Source: Rhizobium oryziradicis
Lineage (GTDB): Bacteria; Pseudomonadota; Alphaproteobacteria; Rhizobiales; Rhizobiaceae
Direction of reading: 5' to 3'
Assembly (NCBI RefSeq): GCF_001939045.1
Contig: NZ_MKIM01000027.1
Span: 62,001-126,000, forward strand
Length of the DNA: 64,000 bases
Each line of letters opens with the position of its first letter. Position 1 is the first letter of the stretch. A model generated the notes under the pieces. That model ran no database searches and had not been told where the DNA came from. It saw only the letters and a program-made list of their open reading frames with translations. The translations under genes and the position numbers were made by a program. Below, piece by piece: positions 44,894 through 54,103 of the stretch.

Positions 44894-45718
44894 TCAGGCC
44901 CAGAAATCCGGGATGGTTTCTGCAAGCCGTGGCCCAATGCGCAAAGGCGCAATCTTTTCGGCAAGGCCCGTGCTGTCGGAAATCTCCACACCCACGCCGC
45001 AGAGTGTTGCCGGGCCATGGGCCGCTTCAAACCGGCCTTTGGGCATTTTGGAAATAAACCGGTTCAGCGGCTCTTCCTTTTCCATACCGAGCGAGGAGTC
45101 ATAATCGCCGCACATGCCAGCGTCAGACATATAGGCGGTGCCGCCGTTGAGGATTTGATGATCCGCCGTTGGCACATGGGTGTGAGTGCCCACCACGAAA
45201 CTGGCGCGGCCATCGACAAAATGGCCAAAGCACTGCTTTTCGCTGGTGGCTTCGGCGTGGAAATCGAAAATAATCGCGTCGGCCTGCTCTTTCAGCGGGC
45301 AGGCGGCCAGAATGGATTCTGCCGACTTGAAGGGGTCGTCCAGTTCGGGATGCATGAACACCCGGCCCATGATGTTGGCTACCAGCACGCGCGCGCCATT
45401 GCGGGCATAAAACAGGCCGGAGCCTTTGCCCGGCGTGCCGGCTGGATAATTGGCAGGCCGCAGGAATTGATCATGACGGGTGCAGAAGGTGACGGCTTCT
45501 TTTTGATCCCAAACGTGGTTGCCGGTGGTGACCACGTCGGCCCCGGCGTTGATGGTTTCGAGATAAATATCCTCGGTGATGCCAAAGCCGCCCGCGGCAT
45601 TTTCACCGTTTACAATCACGAAATCCAGTTTCAGATCGGCGATCAGGCCGGGCAGTTTTTCCCAGACAGTCGTTCTGCCGGTTTTGCCTACCATATCACC
45701 CAGAAAAAGCAGCCGCAT
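44894..45718 (-). CDS. YmdB/TIGR00282-type metallophosphoesterase
   Basis: 274 residues. MRLLFLGDMVGKTGR, VIVNGENAAGGFGI, TTGNHVWDQKEA, IFDFHAEATSEK and VVGTHTHVPTADH supply the two-metal site of the YmdB family. In Bacillus YmdB is a cyclic-nucleotide phosphodiesterase that affects development; the role in rhizobia is not established. It is 12 bases downstream of the 5-formyl-THF cyclo-ligase gene, so the pair is co-transcribed. Confidence 0.9.
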   Translation of the reverse strand: MRLLFLGDMVGKTGRTTVWEKLPGLIADLKLDFVIVNGENAAGGFGITEDIYLETINAGADVVTTGNHVWDQKEAVTFCTRHDQFLRPANYPAGTPGKGSGLFYARNGARVLVANIMGRVFMHPELDDPFKSAESILAACPLKEQADAIIFDFHAEATSEKQCFGHFVDGRASFVVGTHTHVPTADHQILNGGTAYMSDAGMCGDYDSSLGMEKEEPLNRFISKMPKGRFEAAHGPATLCGVGVEISDSTGLAEKIAPLRIGPRLAETIPDFWA

Positions 45719-45730
45719 TCCATCATCCAG

Positions 45731-46303
45731 TCAGGTCTTGAAGTTTTTATATCCACTTTCCGTCAAAATGGCATGCAAAGCGACGTCATGGGGTTCATGG
45801 GGCACATCTGCCACTTCCTGGCAGTCAAATGCAATGCCGATCAGCGTGGGATTGCAACCTTTCTCGTGCAAACGGGCAATTGCGCGGTCATAATGACCCG
45901 CACCGTAACCGATGCGATTGCCTTGGCCATCAAAGGCAGACAGGGGAACCAGCAGAATATCGGGATCAACCACGGCGGCGTCCGGACCTGGGCCACGGGT
46001 GCCAAAGCCGGTGCTGACAAGGTTTGTGCCGGGCTGCCATTGCCGAAAACAAATGGTTTGCCGATCCAGCACCACAGGCAAGCACAGTTGTGCCCCCCTT
46101 GTGCTGAGGTCTTGCATGAGGGGTTGAAGATCAACTTCTGATCGGATGGGCAGGAAGCCAGCGATGATTGTGCCCGGCGAAAAGGCAATCGCATCATTGC
46201 CATAGGCTGCCACCTGCTGCGCAGAAGCCTGTCGGATTTCGGCCGTGAGTGCGTCTCGACGCGCGAGACTGGCCTCGCGAAGAGCGGCTTTTGCGGCTTT
46301 CAT
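45731..46303 (-). CDS. 5-formyltetrahydrofolate cyclo-ligase
   Basis: 190 residues. An N-terminal KAAKAALREASLARRDAL helix, then AGFLPIRSEVDLQPLM, and the ATP/folate motif LLVPLSAFDGQGNRIGYGAGHYDR are those of MTHFS (YgfA). It converts 5-formyl-THF to 5,10-methenyl-THF using ATP. In many proteobacteria this gene directly follows zapA and the 6S RNA; here a chemoreceptor and a PaiB-like gene lie between. The ATG 46303 begins a plain charged helix. Confidence 0.93.
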   Translation of the reverse strand: MKAAKAALREASLARRDALTAEIRQASAQQVAAYGNDAIAFSPGTIIAGFLPIRSEVDLQPLMQDLSTRGAQLCLPVVLDRQTICFRQWQPGTNLVSTGFGTRGPGPDAAVVDPDILLVPLSAFDGQGNRIGYGAGHYDRAIARLHEKGCNPTLIGIAFDCQEVADVPHEPHDVALHAILTESGYKNFKT

Positions 46304-46432
46304 GTGGTTTTTCCTAGTATTTTATGGGGGCTTAACGCTTTTCTGGTGTGTTGCAGTGCAAAATACAACAGACCATTAAGACTCTGCCGATATCGTATTG
46401 ATGATTGTTAATAAACTTCTTGGGGACTCGTC

Positions 46433-48493
46433 ATGAAGATCTTATCCCGCTTCGGTCTTGTGGGGACCTTGACCGCAGCCACATGTTTAATCTTGATCCT
46501 TTGTCTTGGTGCTGTTGCCTGGACAAGCTCATCACTGATTGAAGATAAGATAACGGCTGATGCCATCAATAGCCAGAATTCAAATTTGCGCGTTGCCGCG
46601 ACGATTTTTGCGCGTGATGTGCCCGGTCTTAAGGTCAGCTGGACAGCGTCTGGTGATGTGGATCGGATAACGGCAGATAAATTGCCGACGGATTTTGCCT
46701 CTCATGACATGATCGACTCGATTGGTCGCATGACAGGCGAAACCGCAACCTTGTTTACGCTGGACCCTGCGACAAACGGCTATATTCGCCGCACCACCAA
46801 TATTATCAAGCCCGATGGCAAGCGGGCTGTGGGCACGCCGCTGGATCCCAAGGGCGCTGTTTTGCCCGTGATTCAGCGTGGCGAGGTCTATCGTGGTGAG
46901 GCCGTTATTCTCGGCACCCCCTACTACACCGTCTACCAGCCGATTTTCTCTTCGACCGGGACGGTGGTTGGTATTCTTTATGCCGGTGTTCGGGTTGCGA
47001 AAATTGCCAGCATTGCCGATCAGTTTGCCTGGGCCATTGGTCTGACGGCAGCCATTACGCTGGCTTTGTCGATGATTTTGATGATCCTGATCACGCGGCG
47101 CATCATGGCACCCATTGCGACACTGACGCAGACTGCTGAAAATATGGCGCGGGGCGATATCAAGAGCGATGTTCCCCATCAGGATCTGAAAAACGAAATC
47201 GGTGCCATGGCGAAAGCTCTGGATGTGTTTCGTAACAATGCGCAAAGCAAGGTGTTGCTGGAGCGCGAGGCCGAGGAAAACCGCTCGCTGAGTGAACAGG
47301 AAGCAGCCCAGCGCGAGGCAGAAAAGGATGCAGAAGCGGCGCGTCGCCGCGTGTGTGCCGATGCGTTGGCGCAGGCGTTGAACCGTCTCAGCACAGGTGA
47401 TCTCACGGTGCGGATCGAGCAGGCGTTTACCCCGGAACTGGAACAATTGAAGGCCGACTTCAACAATTCTGTTGCCAATCTCAGCCGGGCTTTTGGCGGT
47501 TTGCGCCAGGAGGTTATGGCGGTTGAGGCCAATGGTCATGAGATGCGCAGTGCAGCAAGCGAACTTGCAGGCCGCACGGAGCAGCAGGCAGCCTCCCTTG
47601 AGGAAACATCCGCCGCCTTGCAGCAGATCACCACCACCGTGCGCAGTGCGGCCGAACGGGCACAGGAAGCATCACAACTGGCGGAAGGCGCAAAAAGCAG
47701 CACCGAAGGGTCTGCCGAGGTTGTCTCCAAGGCTGTGGATGCCATGGGCCGGATTGAGCAGGCCTCAAATGAGATTTCCAAAATCATCAATGTCATCGAT
47801 GAAATCGCTTTCCAGACCAATCTGCTGGCTCTGAACGCCGGTGTTGAGGCGGCGCGCGCAGGCGAAGCGGGCAAGGGCTTTGCAGTTGTGGCGCAGGAAG
47901 TGCGCGAGCTTGCTCAACGCTCTGCCAATGCTGCAAAAGACATCAAGGCCTTGATTACAAAATCCGGCGACGAAGTGGCAGGCGGCGTGAAGCTGGTGCG
48001 CGAAACCGGCGATGCGCTGGGCACCATTTCCAATCAGGTCTCTAAAATCAACGGTCTGATCGCTGAAATTGCCACATCCTCGCGTGAGCAGACCACGGGC
48101 CTGCAGGAAATCAACACAGCCGTCAACCAGATGGACCAGTTCACGCAGAAGAATGCGGCGATGGTTGAGGAAACCACTGCCGTGACGCACCGGCTTGCCG
48201 AAAGTGCCAGTGCTGCCGTGGGTCTGCTGGGCCAGTTCAAGGTGCCGGGTGAGGCCTATGCTGCACCGACAATGGCGAGCGCGCCAAGCCCTCGGCGCAT
48301 GCCTGCCCGGTCTGCAGCCCCTGCCGCTGTCCGTCCTTTGCCTGCCAGCATCAAACCTGCGCAACCAACATCAAAAGCGATCAGCTCGCCAGCGCGCTCT
48401 ATGATCGGCAAGCTCTCAAACGCCTTTGGCGGTGGTAGTCCGGCCAGCACGCAAGCGAACGCTGCCTCAAGTGCCAACTGGGAAGAATTTTGA
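46433..48493 (+). CDS. Methyl-accepting chemotaxis protein with Cache-type sensor
   Basis: 686 residues. A membrane helix near residues 8-32 is followed by a periplasmic single-Cache-type sensor ending [20 protein letters not shown], a second helix ([20 protein letters not shown]), HAMP, and a long coiled coil with the tip [19 protein letters not shown]. It ends in WEEF. A stretch of about 70 residues around the tip is identical to that in the 901-2973 receptor, although the codons differ. The ligand is unknown. It is placed between the folate gene and the 6S/zapA block, against the direction of its neighbours. Confidence 0.93.
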   Translation: MKILSRFGLVGTLTAATCLILILCLGAVAWTSSSLIEDKITADAINSQNSNLRVAATIFARDVPGLKVSWTASGDVDRITADKLPTDFASHDMIDSIGRMTGETATLFTLDPATNGYIRRTTNIIKPDGKRAVGTPLDPKGAVLPVIQRGEVYRGEAVILGTPYYTVYQPIFSSTGTVVGILYAGVRVAKIASIADQFAWAIGLTAAITLALSMILMILITRRIMAPIATLTQTAENMARGDIKSDVPHQDLKNEIGAMAKALDVFRNNAQSKVLLEREAEENRSLSEQEAAQREAEKDAEAARRRVCADALAQALNRLSTGDLTVRIEQAFTPELEQLKADFNNSVANLSRAFGGLRQEVMAVEANGHEMRSAASELAGRTEQQAASLEETSAALQQITTTVRSAAERAQEASQLAEGAKSSTEGSAEVVSKAVDAMGRIEQASNEISKIINVIDEIAFQTNLLALNAGVEAARAGEAGKGFAVVAQEVRELAQRSANAAKDIKALITKSGDEVAGGVKLVRETGDALGTISNQVSKINGLIAEIATSSREQTTGLQEINTAVNQMDQFTQKNAAMVEETTAVTHRLAESASAAVGLLGQFKVPGEAYAAPTMASAPSPRRMPARSAAPAAVRPLPASIKPAQPTSKAISSPARSMIGKLSNAFGGGSPASTQANAASSANWEEF

Positions 48494-48514
48494 TCGTCTC
48501 TCCAGACCAGTGCT

Positions 48515-48543
48515 ATAGCCTTTTTTAAGGAATAATGCAGCAA
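48515..48543. repeat. Half copy of the ATGCAG mosaic repeat
   Basis: TTTTTTAAGGAATAATGCAG matches the right arm of the element at 18819. It follows the chemoreceptor stop by 21 bases. Confidence 0.55.
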
Positions 48544-48569
48544 CCGGTCGCGACACCAATGAAAACGGC

Positions 48570-48597
48570 AGGCCCGGATGGAAACATCCGGGCCTTC
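48570..48597. terminator. Hairpin between the chemoreceptor and the PaiB-like gene
   Basis: Perfect 10-bp stem GGCCCGGATG / CATCCGGGCC with a GAAA tetraloop. T-tracts on either side are short, so strength is uncertain. Confidence 0.6.
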
Positions 48598-48602
48598 GTT
48601 GA

Positions 48603-49259
48603 TTATACATCCGGCTTATCAGCCGTCGCTTTGCGCACCAATGCGGCCATATCTGCGGCAGTCTGGGTGCCTTTCGCGTCCAGTCCGGCAATAACGCCGT
48701 TGTAATCGGCAGCGGTTCGGTTCTGGCTCACCTTACGTTTGCCCTCAATGGCGGTGATTTCCAGCTCAATGCCGACAATGCCGCGCATCTGGGCCGCAAC
48801 AAAACTCTCGGGCGCGTCCTGCACCGCCCAAGGCCTCGGTTCACTGGCCTCTTGCTGGTCTGTCAAAGCTGTCAGCTGTTTCAAAAGCCAGTCTGGGTCC
48901 TGATGGATGGTGGCTTTGCCGCGCACCTGCACGGTCTGGTAATTCCAGGTGGGCACGACTTTTCCGGTATCCTGCTTTGTCGCGTACCAATTGGGCGTGA
49001 TGTAATGGTGGCTGCCCATGAAACTCACCAGCACCTCATCGCCAGCATCAATGGCTTTCCATTGCGCGTTGGCGCGCGCTATATGGGCCAAAAGACAGTC
49101 GGTGCCATTCTCATTCTTGCTGCGTCGCACAATGAAGGGCAGGGGATTGGCAATCAGGCCAGCACTGCCAGCCGAGATCAGCAATCCAAGCGGATGGTGG
49201 GCGATAAAGCTGAACAGATCTTCCGTGTCTATCTGGCGAAAATGGGGAGGTTGATACAT
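48603..49259 (-). CDS. PaiB-like FMN-binding protein
   Basis: 218 residues. MYQPPHFRQIDTEDLFSFIA, LGLLISAGSAGLIANPLPFI, GSHHYITPNWYATK and VPTWNYQTVQVRGKA match the PaiB / FMN-binding split-barrel family, annotated in Bacillus as a negative regulator of sporulation and protease genes. It lacks a DNA-binding helix-turn-helix, so it is more likely a flavin- or haem-binding oxidoreductase. It is a single gene on the minus strand between two conserved blocks. Confidence 0.87.
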   Translation of the reverse strand: MYQPPHFRQIDTEDLFSFIAHHPLGLLISAGSAGLIANPLPFIVRRSKNENGTDCLLAHIARANAQWKAIDAGDEVLVSFMGSHHYITPNWYATKQDTGKVVPTWNYQTVQVRGKATIHQDPDWLLKQLTALTDQQEASEPRPWAVQDAPESFVAAQMRGIVGIELEITAIEGKRKVSQNRTAADYNGVIAGLDAKGTQTAADMAALVRKATADKPDV

Positions 49260-49394
49260 GGTCGTTCTCTTGCACCCGCTCAGAAAGCGGTGATGTGATG
49301 GCTACTAAAAGGCTATTTTGCCCATGCTGTGCCAAACAACAAGAAAAACAACGGTTCATCAAAAGAATGAATAGGTGCGATCCACACAACCGAT

Positions 49395-49536
49395 GGATTT
49401 TGTCGATCCTGGGAGCCTACAAAGTAGGTGGGTGCCATGTATCCTGACCCACGGGTCAAGACAGGGACAGCTCCCTCAAGATCGGGTATGGCCCCAGGGA
49501 TTGTGTAATCCTGTCGAGAGGCGCAGATCGCTCTTG
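49395..49536 (-). ncRNA. ssrS: Probable 6S RNA
   Basis: The gap between zapA and the PaiB-like gene holds no reading frame but shows RNA-like structure. On the minus strand CGATC and GCCT near the 5' end pair with AGGC and GATCG near 49404-49420. CCTGGGGCCATACC and GGTGCC/GGCACC-like segments sit inside, and CACCTACTTTGTAGG forms a hairpin. TATATA lies just upstream of the proposed 5' end. In proteobacteria 6S RNA is usually encoded next to zapA and ygfA, which fits here. It would bind the housekeeping RNA polymerase in slow growth. Ends are estimates; covariance was not tested. Confidence 0.62.
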
Positions 49537-49638
49537 ATATATAGGCCTAAACCCCGCGATGTACCAGTGGTTTCAAGGCGGCTTCGACGGTTTATTTTTG
49601 CGCTGGAGTTTTGTGCTTTTTCAGAGCTTTTGAAGTCA

Positions 49639-49983
49639 TCAGGTGGCGGGTGTTGCGGGCTTGGCCATCAGCTTTCGGGTCACGCCATTGAGCTGTTCGG
49701 TCAGCTCCATAATCGCCTTCAACAGGGCTTCTTCACGGGTGTTGGCACCGACCGATGAATTTTCAAAAGCGCTGAGGCGGCGTTTTATGTCGGACAGTTC
49801 ATCCATCACCATAATACCAGCCATAACCGTGACCCGCAGATCGCCGATTTCACCAAACTGGCTTTTCAGATGTCCCACATAGCGGTCGAACTGGTTGGCG
49901 AGATCAATCAGATGATCCTCCTGTCCCTCTTCGCAGGCCATGCGATAGGGCTTTCCATCAATGTTGACCGTGACTTGTGCCAT
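49639..49983 (-). CDS. zapA: Cell division protein ZapA
   Basis: 114 residues. AQVTVNIDGKPYRMACEEGQ, then DLANQFDRYVGHLKSQFG, and LRVTVMAGIMVMDELSDIKR match ZapA, which crosslinks FtsZ filaments at the division ring. A C-terminal coiled coil follows. ATG 49983 is the family start, with GGAT upstream; an in-frame start at 50004 adds seven residues not seen in the family. The gene follows the DUF4164 coiled-coil gene by 39 bases, and 6S RNA follows it. Confidence 0.92.
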   Translation of the reverse strand: MAQVTVNIDGKPYRMACEEGQEDHLIDLANQFDRYVGHLKSQFGEIGDLRVTVMAGIMVMDELSDIKRRLSAFENSSVGANTREEALLKAIMELTEQLNGVTRKLMAKPATPAT

Positions 49984-50022
49984 GCCTATCCGGTTTTCTC
50001 TCAAACTGATGCGCTGCTGGAC

Positions 50023-50298
50023 TTAACGATCCAGCACCGCTCTGATGGTTTCCATGGCTGTCACCAGGCGGCGGGAAACCTCACGGTTGACCTCTTCCAG
50101 CCTGTTTGCCCGAAATTGCGACTGATCAAGCTCCTGCGCCAGGCGCTCGCGATCAGCATGCACACGTCTGACCTCGTGCTCAACCTCGCTGTTGCTGCGT
50201 TGGGCTTCAAGGCGCATGTCAATTGCATTTTCCAAACCAGAAATGGCCTGACGCAATGCACTGAGCGCTACTGCAGTTCTGTCTGTCACCATTGTCAT
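50023..50298 (-). CDS. DUF4164 coiled-coil protein
   Basis: 91 residues, nearly one continuous helix: ALSALRQAISGLENAIDMRL, then HEVRRVHADRERLAQELDQS and ANRLEEVNREVSRRLVTAME. This is the DUF4164 type, a small coiled coil that usually precedes zapA in rhizobia and may act with it at the divisome (inference from context). An internal Met at residue 3 is an alternative start. Confidence 0.87.
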   Translation of the reverse strand: MTMVTDRTAVALSALRQAISGLENAIDMRLEAQRSNSEVEHEVRRVHADRERLAQELDQSQFRANRLEEVNREVSRRLVTAMETIRAVLDR

Positions 50299-50629
50299 TG
50301 CCCCGGCTTATTAAAAAAGGCTAGCCGAATCGACCCCTTGGAACCCAAACTTCGTTCAGCACACTAGCCATCGGATTTGGCTGCCGTCAACAAAAGCCCG
50401 CGATTGTGGGCATTGTGGCTGTGGACGGAGCCGCGTCTTGTGTTCAGACGGTTTGCTTCAACCTTAGACTCTGTTCAAATTTAAGGCAGAAACAGAAATA
50501 TTGTCACCAATACAGCCAAGATTTGACCGATTTTATTGACTTGCCTGTCCCACCTGATAAGGATCAGCCGCTTTCTGACGTTCGCCGGGACGGCGGCGTC
50601 CATCGAGACCCGGAACAGGCGGAACACTC
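50299..50629. other. Divergent promoter region between DUF4164/zapA and tkt
   Basis: 331 bases without a supported gene. The stretch 50460-50560 is AT-richer and holds TTGACC and TTGACT, candidate -35 boxes for tkt. I cannot fix a matching -10 box with confidence. Confidence 0.5.
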
Positions 50630-52606
50630 ATGATTTCTCCCGAACAACACAACCGGATGGCCAATGCGATCCGCTTTTTGTCTATGGATGCGGTTGAAAA
50701 GGCCAATTCTGGTCATCCCGGCATGCCGATGGGCATGGCCGATGTCGCCACCGTCCTCTTTACGCGCTTTTTGAAATTTGATCCCAAAGCCCCCAAATGG
50801 GCCAACCGCGACCGGTTTGTGCTTTCGGCGGGTCACGGCTCGATGCTGTTGTATTCCCTGTTGTATTTGACAGGCTATGACGACATCACCATCGACGACA
50901 TCAAGAATTTCCGCCAGATTGGCGCAAAAACCGCTGGCCATCCGGAATATGGCCATATCGAAGGCATTGAAACCACAACGGGCCCGCTGGGTCAGGGCAT
51001 TGCCAATGCGGTTGGCATGGCGATTGCCGAAAAGAAGCTGGCGGCCGATTTTGGTGCCACTTTGATGAACCACCACACCTATGTCATCGTTGGCGATGGC
51101 TGCTTGATGGAAGGCATCAGTCAGGAAGCGATTTCGCTGGCTGGCCATCTCAAGCTCAACAAGCTGATTGTGCTGTGGGACGACAATGGCATTTCCATCG
51201 ATGGCGCGATCTCGCTGGCCGACAGCACCGATCAGCACGCCCGTTTCCGCGCTTCCGGCTGGGAAACCATGGCGGTTGATGGCCATGATCAGGAAGCGGT
51301 TGCCGCAGCCATTGCCGCCGCCCATACGTCTGAGAAGCCAACCATGATTGCCTGCAAAACCGTGATCGGTTTTGGTTCGCCCAACAAGGCTGGCACCCAC
51401 AAGGTTCACGGCTCGCCGCTTGGTGCCGATGAAATTGCCGCCACCCGCAAGGCACTTGGCTGGGCCGAAGAAGCCTTTGTTGTGCCGTCTGACGTGCTCG
51501 ACGCCTGGCGCGAAGCCGGTGGCCGTGGTGCAGGTGCCCATGCCGAATGGACACAGCTTCTCGATGCCTCGCCAAAGAAGGGCGAATTCCTGCGTCGGTT
51601 TGAGGGCAAGCTGCCTGAAGGTTTTGATGCGGCTATCGACGCCTACAAGAAGAAACTGGCAGACACCAAGCCGGTGCTGGCGACCCGCAAATCCTCCGAG
51701 GATGCGCTGGAAGTGATCAACGGCGTGGTTGCGGAAACGCTGGGCGGCTCTGCCGACCTGACCGGCTCCAACAACACCAAGACCAGCCAGACGGCCTCCA
51801 TCACGCCGCACGATTTTACCGGCCGTTACATCCATTGGGGCATTCGCGAGCACGGCATGGCCGCTGCCATGAACGGCATTGCGCTGCATGGCGGTCTGAT
51901 CCCTTACTCCGGTGGCTTTTTGATCTTCTCGGATTATTGCCGTCCGTCGATCCGCCTGGCCTCCTTGATGGGCATTCGCGTTATTCACGTTCTGACCCAT
52001 GATTCGATTGGTCTGGGCGAAGATGGCCCAACCCACCAGCCGGTGGAGCAGATGGCCGCACTTCGCGCCATTCCCAACCTGATGATGTTCCGTCCTGCTG
52101 ACGCCACCGAAGTGGCGGAATGCTGGCAGATCGCGCTGACCCATCAGGATCGCCCATCTGGCATCGCGCTGACCCGTCAGAACCTGATGGCAGCCCGTAC
52201 CGAATATTCGGCGGAAAACCTCTCGGCCAAGGGCGCTTATGAGCTTATGGGTGCAGATGATGCCAAGGTATCGATCTTCGCCACCGGCTCTGAAGTTGAA
52301 CTGGCGATCAAGGCGCGTGAAGAGCTGGCCGCCAATGGCATTGCTGCTCGCGTTGTGTCGGTGCCATGCTTTGAGCTGTTCTTTGAGCAGCCGGAAGAGT
52401 ACCGCGCGGCTGTGATTGGCAATGCGTCCGTCAAGATTGGCGTTGAAGCTGCCATCCGTCAGGGCTGGGACCAGATCATTGGCTCAGACGGCACCTTTAT
52501 CGGCATGTCGTCTTTCGGTGCTTCTGGCCCTTACAAGGAGCTGTACAAGCACTTCGGCATTACGGTTGAGGCAATTGTCGACGCTGCTGAAGCCAAGCTG
52601 GCCTGA
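50630..52606 (+). CDS. tkt: Transketolase
   Basis: 658 residues. Thiamine diphosphate binding is shown by [13 protein letters not shown] with the Mg2+ ligand; substrate motifs are [54 protein letters not shown] and [19 protein letters not shown]. It moves two-carbon units in the pentose phosphate pathway. It heads a tkt-gap unit with an 80-base gap that holds a GC-rich hairpin. The ATG follows GGCGGAACACTC. Confidence 0.97.
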   Translation: MISPEQHNRMANAIRFLSMDAVEKANSGHPGMPMGMADVATVLFTRFLKFDPKAPKWANRDRFVLSAGHGSMLLYSLLYLTGYDDITIDDIKNFRQIGAKTAGHPEYGHIEGIETTTGPLGQGIANAVGMAIAEKKLAADFGATLMNHHTYVIVGDGCLMEGISQEAISLAGHLKLNKLIVLWDDNGISIDGAISLADSTDQHARFRASGWETMAVDGHDQEAVAAAIAAAHTSEKPTMIACKTVIGFGSPNKAGTHKVHGSPLGADEIAATRKALGWAEEAFVVPSDVLDAWREAGGRGAGAHAEWTQLLDASPKKGEFLRRFEGKLPEGFDAAIDAYKKKLADTKPVLATRKSSEDALEVINGVVAETLGGSADLTGSNNTKTSQTASITPHDFTGRYIHWGIREHGMAAAMNGIALHGGLIPYSGGFLIFSDYCRPSIRLASLMGIRVIHVLTHDSIGLGEDGPTHQPVEQMAALRAIPNLMMFRPADATEVAECWQIALTHQDRPSGIALTRQNLMAARTEYSAENLSAKGAYELMGADDAKVSIFATGSEVELAIKAREELAANGIAARVVSVPCFELFFEQPEEYRAAVIGNASVKIGVEAAIRQGWDQIIGSDGTFIGMSSFGASGPYKELYKHFGITVEAIVDAAEAKLA

Positions 52607-52633
52607 GAAAACCCAAGCCTGATAAAAACCATT

Positions 52634-52660
52634 GCCCCGGACGAAATTGTGATCCGGGGC
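52634..52660 (+). other. GC-rich hairpin between tkt and gap
   Basis: GCCCCGGA and TCCGGGGC flank an 11-base loop, with no T-tract. It sits 26 bases before the gap start and may stabilise or attenuate the message between the two genes. Confidence 0.6.
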
Positions 52661-52686
52661 CGATTTGAGAAGCGGGAGTTACTGTA

Positions 52687-53691
52687 ATGACTGTAAAAGT
52701 AGCCATTAACGGCTTTGGTCGTATCGGTCGCAATGTACTGCGCGGTATCATCGAATCTGGCCGGACCGACATTGAAGTCGTGGCCATCAACGATCTTGGC
52801 CCTGTGGAAACCAACGCGCATCTGCTGCGTTACGACAGCGTGCACGGCCGGTTCCCGGCAACGGTTGCCGTTGAAGGCGACAGCATTGTGATCAATGGCG
52901 GCAAGCCCATCAAGGTGACAGCCGTTCGCGATCCGAAGGATCTGCCATGGGCTGGCGTTGACATTGCGATGGAATGCACCGGCATTTTCACCTCCAAGGA
53001 AAAGGCATCGCTGCATCTTTCCAACGGTTCCAAGCGCGTTCTGGTGTCGGCTCCGGCTGACGGTGCCGACAAGACCATCGTTTACGGTGTGAACCACGGC
53101 ACGCTGACCAAGGACGATCTGGTTGTTTCCAACGCCTCCTGCACCACCAATTGCCTGGCTCCGGTTGCCTATGTCCTGCAAAAGACATTCGGCATCGAAA
53201 AGGGCTACATGACCACGATCCACTCCTACACGGGCGACCAGCCAACGCTGGACACCATGCACAAGGATCTGCATCGCGCCCGTGCTGCTGCTCTCTCGAT
53301 GATCCCAACCTCCACTGGCGCTGCCAAGGCTGTTGGTCTGGTTCTGCCAGAACTGAAGGGCAAGCTGGATGGTTCTGCTATCCGCGTTCCAACCCCGAAT
53401 GTGTCGGTTGTGGACCTGAAGTTCGTGCCATCGCGCAATGTCACGGCTGAAGAAGTCAACGCCGCTGTCAAGGCTGCGGCTGAAGGCGAATTGAAGGGCA
53501 TTCTTGCCTATACAGAAGAACCATTGGTTTCGATCGACTTCAACCATGACAGCCATTCGTCCAGCTTCTCGGGCGATCAGACCAAGGTTATGGACGGCAA
53601 CTTCGTTCGCATCCTGACCTGGTATGACAACGAATGGGGTTTCTCCAACCGTATGGCCGATACGGCTGTTGCCATGGGCAAGCTGATCTAA
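52687..53691 (+). CDS. gap: Glyceraldehyde-3-phosphate dehydrogenase
   Basis: 334 residues. NAD-binding [15 protein letters not shown], active-site [13 protein letters not shown] with the catalytic Cys, His in TIHSYTGDQ, and the [13 protein letters not shown]-terminal block. It oxidises and phosphorylates glyceraldehyde-3-phosphate in glycolysis, or the reverse. A terminator follows within 30 bases. Confidence 0.98.
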   Translation: MTVKVAINGFGRIGRNVLRGIIESGRTDIEVVAINDLGPVETNAHLLRYDSVHGRFPATVAVEGDSIVINGGKPIKVTAVRDPKDLPWAGVDIAMECTGIFTSKEKASLHLSNGSKRVLVSAPADGADKTIVYGVNHGTLTKDDLVVSNASCTTNCLAPVAYVLQKTFGIEKGYMTTIHSYTGDQPTLDTMHKDLHRARAAALSMIPTSTGAAKAVGLVLPELKGKLDGSAIRVPTPNVSVVDLKFVPSRNVTAEEVNAAVKAAAEGELKGILAYTEEPLVSIDFNHDSHSSSFSGDQTKVMDGNFVRILTWYDNEWGFSNRMADTAVAMGKLI

Positions 53692-53715
53692 TTCGCCACT
53701 GTACGGCTTTATCAG

Positions 53716-53750
53716 AAGGCAGATCGGGAAACCGATCTGCCTTTTTCATT
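53716..53750 (+). terminator. Terminator after gap
   Basis: Ten-bp stem GGCAGATCGG / CCGATCTGCC, then TTTTTCATTTTTTT. Confidence 0.9.
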
Positions 53751-54103
53751 TTTTTGTTTTGCCCTACTCTGATCATGATTATTGTTGACTATGAAGCGTG
53801 GCAATTCTGCCCGCATTCTTCAGTCGGTCGCGTTTATGGTGGCGCTGCACTGTCATGGTCTGAGGGCCGTGGCCCGCTATTGTCGTGTGTGGAACAGCTC
53901 TTGGCGCATTTTGCTGAATTTGAATATGTGGCATGTTTTTTTGAAATTTATGCAGAAATTTAAGAGTGTTAGAGCCATTTTTATGCAGTAGATATAAAAC
54001 AGCTGTGACGCTTTCTCCACTGTTGAAGGCGCACGCCGCTGTCGAGGATAGACAGATACAGTGCAGGACTGTGGGTCTGCGGTCGGAGTAGGGGGTAAAG
54101 AGG
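53751..54103. other. Intergenic region before the antiporter
   Basis: About 350 bases without a supported gene. It includes TTTTTATGCAGTAG near 53979, a possible decayed end of the ATGCAG repeat. The rest shows nothing I recognise. Confidence 0.45.

Noticed and set aside
50564..52144. 526-residue minus-strand open frame over transketolase
   Set aside because: Antisense shadow of tkt; long antisense frames are common in GC-rich genes with biased third positions.
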